Of a stretch of 53,473 nucleotides of DNA, positions 15,174 through 22,350 are shown one piece after another (within the stretch, counting starts at the first letter, position 1; each line of letters opens with the position of its first letter). The stretch is taken from positions 1 to 53,473 of the forward strand of contig JAIPEP010000002.1 of assembly GCA_021737085.1 (NCBI GenBank), written 5' to 3'. The position numbers and the translations under genes were made by a program. The stretch is from Desulfohalobiaceae bacterium. GTDB lineage: Bacteria; Desulfobacterota; Desulfovibrionia; Desulfovibrionales; Desulfothermaceae. The notes beneath the pieces are model-generated. The model saw only the letters and a program-made list of their open reading frames with translations, searched no databases and was not told the origin of the DNA.

Positions 15174-16670
15174 ATGACCACACTTTTATTTGCTTTCCTT
15201 TTCACTCTTCTTGTCTCTCTGGGCTTGGGTCCATGCGCGAGGCGTATCGGGCTGGGGCTGCGAATGTTGGATCAGCCGGACGAAAGGAAGATTCATCAGG
15301 GTTCGGTCCCCCGCATAGGTGGACTCGCGATCTTTGTCTCCTTTTTTCTGGGATTGGCTTTGGCCGCAACAGCGAGTAACCCCATAACGAGCCAGGTTAC
15401 CCTTGAAGCGGAAAAGGTCGCCTTTCTGACCGGAGCGATACTTTGCTTCGCAACCGGCTTCTGGGACGACGTCAGGCGGCTCGGACCTTGGGAGAAGTTC
15501 GCCCTGCAGATCCTCGCCACCGGAATCGCCTTTTGGGGAGGGCTCCGCATCCACTTTCCCCTGGATCTGCAGCTTCCCACGCTGCTCGCAGTGAGCCTCA
15601 GCTTCTGTGCCACCGCATTCTGGTTCCTGCTCTTAGTCAACGCGGTCAATCTCATCGACGGGCTGGACGGTCTAGCAGGGGGCGTGGTCCTTTTTACCTG
15701 CCTGACCATGATCATCTTTCTGGTCTTGGACGAGGACTACGGCTATGCCCTGTTCTTCGCCCTGCTCGGTGGAGCGGTGCTCGGCTTTCTTCCTTACAAC
15801 TTCAGCTCCGGGCTAAAAATGTTTTTGGGCGATGGGGGAAGTTACTTCCTGGGCTACATTATAGCCGGCCTAGCTGTTATGGGCTCGGTCAAGACAGAGG
15901 TCGGGGCGACCGTAATGATCCCCCTCGTGGCCATGGGCTTGCCTGTTTTCGAGGTAATTGTTTCCCCTTTGCGCCGCTTTGTCCTGGCCAAGCACCCTTT
16001 CCAGCCGGACAGTGCACATATTCACCACCGGCTTCTTGCCCAGGGACTGTCCCAGCGCAAGGCGGTCATTTATCTCTATCTTGCCACATTACTTTTGTGT
16101 CTGGCCGCTGTGGTTATGGTTAATCTCTCGGACGAGCAGGCGGGGCTCTTTCTCATCCTTCTGGGAGCAGTGATAGTGCTGGTTGTGCGCGGAGCAGGAG
16201 GGGTCGGATACATTGATCTGGAGAAGGCCCGAAGCTGGCTGCAGGATGTGGGCTACGCCACCGGCTTGGCCAGGGGCAGGCGGAGATTCCTGGGATTGCA
16301 GGTGGCAGTAGCCGAGTCCAGGAGCCTCGAGGAGCTGTGGGATGCAGTTTGTGAGGCTGCCAGGGAGCTGGATATGGACTTTACGGAGATGCGACTGGCT
16401 AATCACATGGACGGTTTTTGCTGTGATAAGGGAAGGACTGCATGCTTCAGATGGAGCCGGGACGGCTTCGACCTGGACGCGTCTGCTGCTGACGCCAATC
16501 TGTTCAAGATAAAGCTGCCGCTTGAGGTGGACCGCATTCACGCAGGAGAGATCTGGCTGCTCAAGGATCTCGATTATTCGTCCATCAATCACGATACCCT
16601 GACTCGCCTGGAACACCTGCGCCGATCCATCTCCAGGTCGCTGCGCGCAATGAGCCGGGTAGGGGAGTGA
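15174..16670 (+). CDS. WecA/TagO-type undecaprenyl-phosphate sugar-1-phosphate transferase with C-terminal extension
   Basis: A 498-residue membrane enzyme of the MraY/WecA superfamily that links GlcNAc-1-phosphate (or similar) to undecaprenyl phosphate to start surface polysaccharide synthesis. About eleven helices cover residues 1-345. Diagnostic loops are DQPDERKIHQGSVPRIGG, the catalytic NAVNLIDGLDGLAGG, MFLGDGGSYFLGY and the His motif DSAHIHHRLL that marks the WecA branch. The last 150 residues form a soluble extension (RRRFLGLQVAVAESRSLEEL onward) of unknown role. No clear ribosome site precedes ATG 15174, so the start is less sure. Its last 41 bp recur in intergenic DNA at 42541. Confidence 0.9.
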   Translation: MTTLLFAFLFTLLVSLGLGPCARRIGLGLRMLDQPDERKIHQGSVPRIGGLAIFVSFFLGLALAATASNPITSQVTLEAEKVAFLTGAILCFATGFWDDVRRLGPWEKFALQILATGIAFWGGLRIHFPLDLQLPTLLAVSLSFCATAFWFLLLVNAVNLIDGLDGLAGGVVLFTCLTMIIFLVLDEDYGYALFFALLGGAVLGFLPYNFSSGLKMFLGDGGSYFLGYIIAGLAVMGSVKTEVGATVMIPLVAMGLPVFEVIVSPLRRFVLAKHPFQPDSAHIHHRLLAQGLSQRKAVIYLYLATLLLCLAAVVMVNLSDEQAGLFLILLGAVIVLVVRGAGGVGYIDLEKARSWLQDVGYATGLARGRRRFLGLQVAVAESRSLEELWDAVCEAARELDMDFTEMRLANHMDGFCCDKGRTACFRWSRDGFDLDASAADANLFKIKLPLEVDRIHAGEIWLLKDLDYSSINHDTLTRLEHLRRSISRSLRAMSRVGE

Positions 16671-16672
16671 AG
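16632..16672 (+). repeat. 41-bp sequence duplicated at 42541-42581 (copy 1, end of WecA-type gene)
   Basis: The 41 bases covering the final codons and stop of the transferase gene (starting TCCAGGTCGCTGCGCGCAAT) are identical to an intergenic stretch 26 kb away. Both flanks diverge abruptly. Confidence 0.85.
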
Positions 16673-16826
16673 CGGGTAATCTGGCTCCGTGAGCCGAAAA
16701 AGAACTCGTTTCCCTCCTGCAACGGCGATGACAAGGCCAGACGAGCAGTGCCTAATAAACGGCTGCGCTTGAGATCTGGCAATGTATTTCACCCAGTCTG
16801 GAATTTTACTCTGCTCGCTACGACAC

Positions 16827-16850
16827 CTTTGATCAAATATTCTCCAGATA
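16827..16850. repeat. short 3'-flank homology to the RHS locus end (copy 1)
   Basis: CTTTGATCAA followed by ATATTCTCCAG matches the sequence just downstream of the putative immunity gene at 21513-21550, apart from an internal gap of about 18 bases. It suggests the RHS remnant here and the intact locus share an ancestral 3' flank. Confidence 0.45.
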
Positions 16851-16896
16851 CATAATACGGAAGAATGGGCAGCAAATATTCATGACGGGGGGAGCA

Positions 16897-17100
16897 CCCT
16901 GTACCACTTGCTTGACCGCATTCCCATTCTCATCAAAAGAGCAGGTGGCGTTGTTGTAGGCCAGGAGCTGGTTTTTGGCCCGATTGGCCTGGTTGTAGTC
17001 GTAGCTGTAGGTGGAGCCGTCCGGATAGGTCAGGTTCTTTCTGCGGCCGCTTTCGGTGTAGTGCCATTGTGTCTGAGCTGAAAGGGGCCGTAGACTACGG
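16897..17100 (-). pseudogene. decayed RHS core fragment
   Basis: The minus strand encodes pieces of the RHS core found in the giant gene: YGPFQL, TESGRRKNLTYPDGSTYSY, then a direct jump to QLLAYNNATCSFDENGNAVK. Compared with 22.9-23.5 kb, about 430 bp between the YNEANR and NANNELL motifs is missing, and four bases are lost near 17059, which shifts the frame. Homology stops after VVQG. It has no start, tip or stop of its own, so it is a non-functional mosaic remnant or a reservoir for gene conversion. Confidence 0.8.
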
Positions 17101-17211
17101 GGCTATTATCAGCCTGGCACTTTTTTTCCGATCAACAACACCCATCACGGAAACCTAGCCATCTTGCGGGTTAAAATCTTGGTCGTATCCGTCTCACATA
17201 TCTTCTTTACA

Positions 17212-17409
17212 TTATTGTATATTTACGTTTTTAATCAGGACAATATTATGTTTTGAATTCATTTTTTTCATCTGTTGATCTATGGAGTTACCTTTGTATT
17301 TGGCTGAGTTCACATTTACCTTTTGGCCATAAAAAGAGACTGAATCTCCCTTTTGTAAATTGTCGAGGTCTTGTGCCACATCTTGATTTTGGAGGAATAG
17401 TGGTATCCA
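17212..17409 (-). pseudogene. orphan C-terminal fragment of an unrecognised protein
   Basis: A 65-codon open frame without start codon ends at TAA 17214-17212. It reads like soluble protein: WIPLFLQNQDVAQDLDNLQK, GDSVSFYGQKVNVNSAKYKG, then KMNSKHNIVLIKNVNIQ. AT-rich. It begins right after an in-frame stop at 17412, so the front is gone. I do not recognise the family; lying next to an RHS remnant it could be part of an old toxin or immunity gene, but nothing proves this. Confidence 0.4.
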
Positions 17410-17434
17410 TTAGGCGGAGGTTAAAGAGCATGAA

Positions 17435-17837
17435 TCATGTCGTAGCCGAGTCAAAGCCTTGTTCTCGGAAATGGTCGTCAAAGGTGAAGGCTGACTGGAT
17501 GCTCAGAAAGCGCATTATTTCAAAGCTTACGCAATCAACAAAGCTCAGGTTGCGTCTTGAAGCGGAGAGAACCGCGGAAACTCCGATCCGATGCAGTTCC
17601 GAAGATACGAACTCCACGCGGACAACGGGCGTCATATTTGTCTGGAATACCCTCAAGGCATCCATGCCCAAGCGCCTCTGGATAAGCGCGAAAGATTCAA
17701 CCGGCACATAGTTGCTGGTTATCAGTACGGTATCGTTTTCAAACAGCTTGCACAGGATCCTCTCTGCAACGGGATGGTTTTTGTCGTCCCTGTCCAGCAG
17801 GGCAAAAAAAGGCCGAGGTGTCTACAAAGCATTTCAT
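17435..17837 (-). pseudogene. PIN-domain toxin (VapC-like) with a one-base frameshift
   Basis: ATG 17837 overlaps the antitoxin stop by ATGA. The frame reads KCFVDTSAFF, typical of VapC, then hits a run of seven T (minus strand, about 17807-17813). Removing one T restores FFALLDRDDKNHPVAERILC and joins the downstream frame TSNYVPVESFALIQRRLGMD through LSFVDCVSFEIMRFL to DDHFREQGFDSATT. The acidic PIN residues are present in the restored protein of about 133 residues. As written the product is truncated after about 36 codons. PIN toxins are RNases. The lesion lies in a homopolymer, so a sequencing error or phase-variable slippage is possible. Confidence 0.8.
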
Positions 17838-18082
17838 CCCTGAAACGCCTGGGACAGATATTCATCGTACCTTTCCGAAACATCCCCCGTGCCGGAACTG
17901 AACTTACCCATGGCTTCCAGAGCAAGCTCACGCTTCTTGCCGGCATCATTATCCAAGGAGGAGCTGTCCATTGAGTCAATTGCCCGGCGGATAACCTCGG
18001 ACACGGATATACCCTTTTCCGCTGAAATGGACTTGACCAGGCTGGCTTGTTTTTCGGAAAGCCGAATCTGGGTTCTGACCAT
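17834..18082 (-). CDS. ribbon-helix-helix antitoxin of the PIN toxin
   Basis: An 82-residue protein starting MVRTQIRLSEKQASLVKSIS, the short beta strand and first helix of a MetJ/Arc/CopG fold, continuing GISVSEVIRRAID. The C-terminal half (GDVSERYDEYLSQAFQG) would wrap the toxin. AGGGAGG precedes the ATG at 18082; a GTG at 18094 is an alternative with no ribosome site. Its stop overlaps the toxin start by four bases, the usual coupling of type II pairs. The perfect palindrome 22 bases upstream is the likely autoregulatory operator. Confidence 0.82.
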   Translation of the reverse strand: MVRTQIRLSEKQASLVKSISAEKGISVSEVIRRAIDSMDSSSLDNDAGKKRELALEAMGKFSSGTGDVSERYDEYLSQAFQG

Positions 18083-18103
18083 AACCTCCCTCACTTGTTA
18101 AAA

Positions 18104-18115
18104 CATGATATCATG
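18104..18115. promoter_or_regulatory. palindromic operator upstream of the antitoxin
   Basis: CATGATATCATG is a perfect 12-bp palindrome just before the antitoxin start region, with partial repetition (ATGATGTGATG) on its outer side. RHH antitoxins usually bind such sites to repress their own operon. Confidence 0.55.
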
Positions 18116-18366
18116 ATGTGATGTAATGTCAGCAGGCAATATTTGCTTGTCAACTATTAACCGGAAGGGCCGCTACCTTTCCGAAACAACAAGAATGGAG
18201 TCAACTTCCCGGTTTTCCTGATAACCACTGAATTAGGGGAGTCCGGCGGCATATGGTCTTTAAGGCTTAAGACCTCATGCCCTTCATTAATTATACATGA
18301 CGTCAAGAATTATTGCGCATAATGATATTGTCTGCTAACCTCCTTCTTAAACAAGAGGAGGTGCTT

Positions 18367-18885
18367 ATGCGCAAGTTAGAGATTAAAGATGCTGAAATCA
18401 TTAAAGCCTCTGTCCTGGAAGAAATCCAGAGGTCTGAAGAGTCGCGCTACGATCATCGGCTGCACGGAATCCTGCTTGCCTGTGCTGGCTTCAATAGCAC
18501 TCAAATTGCAGAAATCTTGGGTCATGGACGCCGTGCCATTCAATACTGGATTCGCAACTTCGAAAAAAGCGGCTTCGCCGGTCTCCAGGAAACCCCTCGC
18601 GCTGGCAGGCCAACTGCAGTTGATAAAGATTTTGAGGAGTCCATCAGCAATGATCTGCGCAAATCTCCGTCTGATTTCGGCTACAGCCAGACTCTTTGGG
18701 ATGGCAAACTGCTGAGCAAGCACCTTGCAGATTATTACGGTATCCATCTTGGAGTCCGGCAATGCCAAAGGCTTTTTCACAAATTGGGGTTTCGCCTCCG
18801 CAAGCCCAGGCCCGTCATAGCTAAGGCTGATCCGGAGGCACAGCGTGCATATAAAAAAACTTCAAAGCCTCGCGAAACAGGATGA
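18367..18885 (+). CDS. IS630 transposase, first frame
   Basis: 172 residues of N-terminal helix-turn-helix type DNA-binding region: HGILLACAGFNSTQIAEILG, then RAIQYWIRNFEKSGFAGL, followed by RLFHKLGFRLRKPRPVIAKA. GAGGAGG precedes ATG 18367. It ends at TGA 18885 shortly after a run of seven A at 18853-18859, where the second frame can take over by a +1 shift. It lacks the catalytic DDE residues, so alone it is not a transposase. Confidence 0.85.
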   Translation: MRKLEIKDAEIIKASVLEEIQRSEESRYDHRLHGILLACAGFNSTQIAEILGHGRRAIQYWIRNFEKSGFAGLQETPRAGRPTAVDKDFEESISNDLRKSPSDFGYSQTLWDGKLLSKHLADYYGIHLGVRQCQRLFHKLGFRLRKPRPVIAKADPEAQRAYKKTSKPRETG

Positions 18886-19402
18886 TCTGGACATCTGGTT
18901 TGAAGACGAATGCCATTTCCAACAGCATGGATCACGCTGCACCATGTGGATTCCTCCTGAGGAAACAGATCCTGTGGTCCTGCACGCCCCAACCAGGAAA
19001 AAGCTTGGAGTATATGGGGCTGTGTGCGCAAATGACGGCCGTCTTATCGTCCAAAAAGCTGAAAAATTTTGTGCCCAAAGTTTTCTCGATTTCTTACGCA
19101 AACTTGTTCGCCGAGGTCGAAAGCACAGAAAGATGCTTCTGGTTTTGGACAATGCCAGGTGGCATCACGCCATTCTCCTACGGCCATGGCTACAAAAACA
19201 AAAAAGGCTGAGCTTGGATTTTCTGCCACCCTATAGCCCGGAACTCAATCACATAGAGAGGGTATGGAAATTGACCCGGAGATTGAGAACACACAATCAG
19301 TATTTTCAAGAAATGGAGGAACTGACATCAGCTGTTTTCAGTCAGTTCAAAATATGGCGACAACCCAACGAAACATTGAAAAGATTATGCGCAATTATTT
19401 AG
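18845..19402 (+). CDS. IS630 transposase, second frame (DDE domain)
   Basis: 185 codons carrying the catalytic part: IWFEDECHFQQHG (first Asp), LLVLDNARWHHA (second Asp) and FLPPYSPELNHIERVWKL (Glu), the DDE triad of IS630. It has no ribosome site and overlaps the first frame around the A7 run, so it is expected to be made as a fusion through frameshifting. If the A7 run is merely a mutation the element is dead. The three acidic residues are intact. Confidence 0.85.
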   Translation: MHIKKLQSLAKQDDLDIWFEDECHFQQHGSRCTMWIPPEETDPVVLHAPTRKKLGVYGAVCANDGRLIVQKAEKFCAQSFLDFLRKLVRRGRKHRKMLLVLDNARWHHAILLRPWLQKQKRLSLDFLPPYSPELNHIERVWKLTRRLRTHNQYFQEMEELTSAVFSQFKIWRQPNETLKRLCAII

Positions 19403-19538
19403 GTCGCTGTGTATAATTATGAGCCTTATCTTTTGAAGGTCAGAATGTCTAGCGGCTACATAAGAGCTAACAGGTCTCAGTTTTATTAGAATTATGAGCC
19501 AGTCACCTTATGCTCATCTCTCGCAAAATTGCTTGACT

Positions 19539-21261
19539 TGTAGAACCTACAATGATATTGGTTCTACATGCCGCATCTTTATAAGAAATCGAAGCAAGGT
19601 AGAACCTACTGGTACCTCCGCGAAACCTACCGGGACCAAGGCAAGGTCAAGGTCAAATGGCAGAAGTACCTCGGAACTGCAGATACCATCCTGGCCAAGT
19701 TTCAAGAGAAGGAGGCTGCCAAGAAGCCGGTCAAGGTCCATACCGAAGCCTTCGGAGCTGTGTTCCTGGCCCATGTGCTCGAAATCGAGTTGGACACCAT
19801 CTCCCTCATCGATAGCATCGTTCCCAGAAGGGCCAATGAAAAAGGGCCGACTGTCGGCGAGTACTTCTTCTACGCCTGGGCCAACCGGATGATCGCTCCC
19901 AAAAGCAAGCGGGCATTGAAGGACTGGTACAAGAAGACAGCCATTCAGCACATTCGGCCCGTGGACCTCAATCAGTTGACATCAGAGCGCTACTGGGAAA
20001 AGTGGAGCAGGGTATCCCGAGAACAGCTCGAGGAGATCGGGGCCAGGTTCTTCGCCCAAATCTGGAGCAAACAACAGATGGGCCCAGAAACTCTGCTCTT
20101 TGATACCACCAACTACTTCACCTACATGGCCACCAAGACCGACTCGGAGCTGGCCAAGAGAGGGAAAAACAAGAGCAGCAAGCACCACCTTCGCCAGGTC
20201 GGTGTCGGAGTCCTGCAGGACCGGATCAGCTCACTGCCCTTGTACTACACGACCTATTCCGGCAACCTCCACGACTCCAAGCTCTTTCACCAGGTCCTGG
20301 ACGAGATATTCGGGGTACTCGCAGGCTTCACCAGGGACGACAAGCAGTTGACCGTGATTTTTGACAAGGGGATGAACTCCCCGGAGAACATTGCCTTTAT
20401 CGACGAGCGCCAGCACATCCATTTTGTGACCACCTACTCGCCCTACCATGTCGAGTATGAGGCCAAGCGGGACCCGGAAACCTTTACGATCTTGGACATC
20501 CCCAAGAACCAGGAGCTCAAGGCAAAGGGTCAGGATGAGGACTGTCTCAGGGCCTACCGGACAACGCACCATCTCTGGGGCCGGGAGCGGACCCTGGTCG
20601 TGACCTTCAATCCCGCAACCAAGCGGAAGAAGGAATATGATCTGGCCAAAAAGCTGGATCGGGTACGGGCCGAGCTCCTGGAGTTTCGGCGGAAATATAA
20701 CAACAACGAGCCCCAGTGGCGTGACGAGACCGCAGTCAGTCGGAGGTATCGCAGGCTGTGTGAGGACCTCTACATTAGCCCCAAGTACTATGACCTGACC
20801 TTCACGTCCCACCAGATGAGCTTTCGCAGGAACAGTCAGGAGATCAAGTCAGCCAAGGCCACGATGGGCAAGAACGTTATCATCACCGACAACAGCCGCT
20901 GGAGCACGGAACAGATCGTGCTCTCCTTACTGGATAGACACAAGATCGAACGCCAGTTCCGGGTGAGCAAGGATCCTTTCCAGGTGAGGGTCAATCCGAT
21001 GTTTCATTGGACCGACCACAAGATCCTCTGTCACCTCCTGATCTGCATGATTGCCCTGACCGCCTTGCGGCTTCTGGAACTCAAGCTGGATGACAAGTAT
21101 ACCTCCAAAGTGATCATGGAAGAGATGCACAGCTTTGATTGTGTGCTCACCTGGCCTGAGGTGGCGAAGAAGCCGGAACTCATGCTGGAGGAACCCACCG
21201 ACCTCCAGGCCGAGATCCTGAGGGGCGTAGGCTATGTAGTCCAGGACGCGTGGGTTCTACA
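19539..21261 (+). mobile_element. IS1634-family insertion sequence
   Basis: About 1.72 kb between TGTAGAACC at 19539 and its complement GGTTCTACA ending at 21261. A third copy, GGTTCTACA at 19561-19569, sits just before the transposase ATG and can form a 9-bp hairpin with the left tip. The right end lies inside the last codons of the transposase gene. The single transposase frame appears intact. I could not identify a clear target duplication. Confidence 0.75.
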
Positions 21262-21268
21262 GGCATAG
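19568..21268 (+). CDS. IS1634-family transposase
   Basis: A 566-residue DDE transposase of the IS4/IS1634 superfamily. The N-terminus MPHLYKKSKQGRTYWYLRE is typical. The catalytic domain shows LLFDTTNYFTYMA (first Asp), LTVIFDKGMNSPENIAF (second Asp) and the YREK-like RHKIERQFRVSKDP with the Glu. AICMIAL-like C-terminal helices follow (HLLICMIALTALRLLELKL). The stop codon lies seven bases beyond the inferred right end of the element, so the last residues depend on flanking DNA or the true end is slightly further out. Confidence 0.9.
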   Translation: MPHLYKKSKQGRTYWYLRETYRDQGKVKVKWQKYLGTADTILAKFQEKEAAKKPVKVHTEAFGAVFLAHVLEIELDTISLIDSIVPRRANEKGPTVGEYFFYAWANRMIAPKSKRALKDWYKKTAIQHIRPVDLNQLTSERYWEKWSRVSREQLEEIGARFFAQIWSKQQMGPETLLFDTTNYFTYMATKTDSELAKRGKNKSSKHHLRQVGVGVLQDRISSLPLYYTTYSGNLHDSKLFHQVLDEIFGVLAGFTRDDKQLTVIFDKGMNSPENIAFIDERQHIHFVTTYSPYHVEYEAKRDPETFTILDIPKNQELKAKGQDEDCLRAYRTTHHLWGRERTLVVTFNPATKRKKEYDLAKKLDRVRAELLEFRRKYNNNEPQWRDETAVSRRYRRLCEDLYISPKYYDLTFTSHQMSFRRNSQEIKSAKATMGKNVIITDNSRWSTEQIVLSLLDRHKIERQFRVSKDPFQVRVNPMFHWTDHKILCHLLICMIALTALRLLELKLDDKYTSKVIMEEMHSFDCVLTWPEVAKKPELMLEEPTDLQAEILRGVGYVVQDAWVLQA

Positions 21269-21602
21269 TAGGCGTATTTTAAGCTATTTCAGCCTATTGT
21301 GGCTTGCGCGTTCGTTCATTCCTGAAAGTCGAGTCAAACTCTTTCGCCTTCGGGAGGAGGCTGGCTGAAGGCTACAGGATAAAGGGAAAAGGGAAGGGGA
21401 ATACCCTCCTTGGTTCTCCTATCCTTCAAGGTTACCTCTTGAAAATCTTTTCACCCGTCACGCTCGATTTTAAAGAACAAGAGGTACTACCACAGACTCT
21501 TATGCCCACTGCTCTTTGATCAACATCACCTTTTATTAAATATTCTCCAGGCACGCTATACAAAAGAAAGAAGCTGATATACACAAACCGGGAATTCCTC
21601 CG
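21269..21602. other. gene-free stretch between IS1634 and the putative immunity gene
   Basis: No convincing coding sequence or RNA gene. At 21513-21550 it contains TTTGATCAACATCACC and AAATATTCTCCAG, which resemble the flank of the RHS remnant near 16.83 kb. No strong terminator was found for the long operon that ends here. Confidence 0.5.
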
Positions 21603-22067
21603 TTATGATAAGCTCCTTAGTTTTAATTTAATATAAGGATTAATTAGTATTAATTTATTAATTAAATATTTGACATTTAGCATATCTCTATGAATATATA
21701 TATGCTGGCCATTATTATCCACGATGATTATAATTGCAGACGTGGGCAAGTAAAGCAAATTATGTACTTCTTTTATTTCAGATATCTCAATAGACTTTTT
21801 AAACATGTTTAATTTATAAGATCTCAAATTAACCCCATCAGTTATTATACAATAAAATATAAAGTTATATATAATTAAAGGGGAAAGAATAATCAATAAA
21901 AAAAATATTATAAAATAGTGTGTATAAAACGAGATGATATCCATAAAAATCATTGCATAACAAAAAAAGAAAGAGATAAAAAAAGTAAGAATAGCACATG
22001 TACCAAGAAATAATTTGATATTTCTAGAAAAACATACTAATATTTTGTCATCAATCTCTCTTTTCAT
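21603..22067 (-). CDS. small two-helix membrane protein, putative RHS immunity protein
   Basis: 154 residues, very AT-rich. ATG 22067 lies inside the 3' end of the RHS gene, the two frames overlapping by 17 bases, which points to translational coupling. Two hydrophobic helices (FLGTCAILTFFISFFFCYAM and HYFIIFFLLIILSPLIIYNF) are followed by a soluble beta-rich part (SIEISEIKEVHNLLYL, HIYIHRDMLNVKYLI) that resembles a PH-like fold. I do not recognise a named family. Position right after a polymorphic toxin tip is typical of cognate immunity genes, and a membrane location would suit a membrane-acting toxin. Function is inferred from context only. Confidence 0.65.
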   Translation of the reverse strand: MKREIDDKILVCFSRNIKLFLGTCAILTFFISFFFCYAMIFMDIISFYTHYFIIFFLLIILSPLIIYNFIFYCIITDGVNLRSYKLNMFKKSIEISEIKEVHNLLYLPTSAIIIIVDNNGQHIYIHRDMLNVKYLINKLILINPYIKLKLRSLS

Positions 22068-22350
22068 TATCTGGATCCTCACAGGGCAAGGTTTTGTCAT
22101 GAGTTTTTGATGGTGACAACATTTCACCTACTATTGCACCAGCTGTTTGTCCCACAGCAGTGCCAATTATACCACCACCAAGACCACCTGCTATGAAATC
22201 TCCAGCGAATCCTGCAATTGCACCAGATGCAGCACCCGCTGTTGCACCTGCTAATGCTCCCCAAACTCCTCCTTCTTGTGCTCCTGCATAAGCGCCAGTA
22301 ATAGCCCCTCCTATTGCTCCAACGGCTGCTCCTTTTGCTCCTATTATAAG
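22051..22350 (-). other. RHS toxin-tip region (glycine-zipper)
   Basis: After the core motif SDSYGL the last ~98 residues are not RHS repeats. They contain repeated small-residue helices (AAVGAIGGAITGAYAG, GALAGATAGAASGAIAGFAG, FIAGGLGGGIIGTAVGQTAG) and a polar tail ending DPDNEKRD. Gly-X3-Gly patterns are typical of membrane-inserting glycine zippers. The DNA is much more AT-rich than the RHS core, as expected for an exchangeable cassette. Confidence 0.65.

Larger units (their letters stand above)
18291..19416 (+). mobile_element. IS630-family insertion sequence
   Basis: About 1.13 kb bounded by imperfect 33-bp inverted ends: the left begins TTATACATGACG and runs to ATTATTGCGCATAAT, the right (complement) begins TTATACACAGCG and runs to AATAATTGCGCATAAT. 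TA dinucleotides adjoin both tips, in line with the TA target preference of the IS630/Tc1 superfamily. It contains two overlapping transposase frames. It inserted between the toxin-antitoxin pair and the IS1634 element. Confidence 0.85.
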
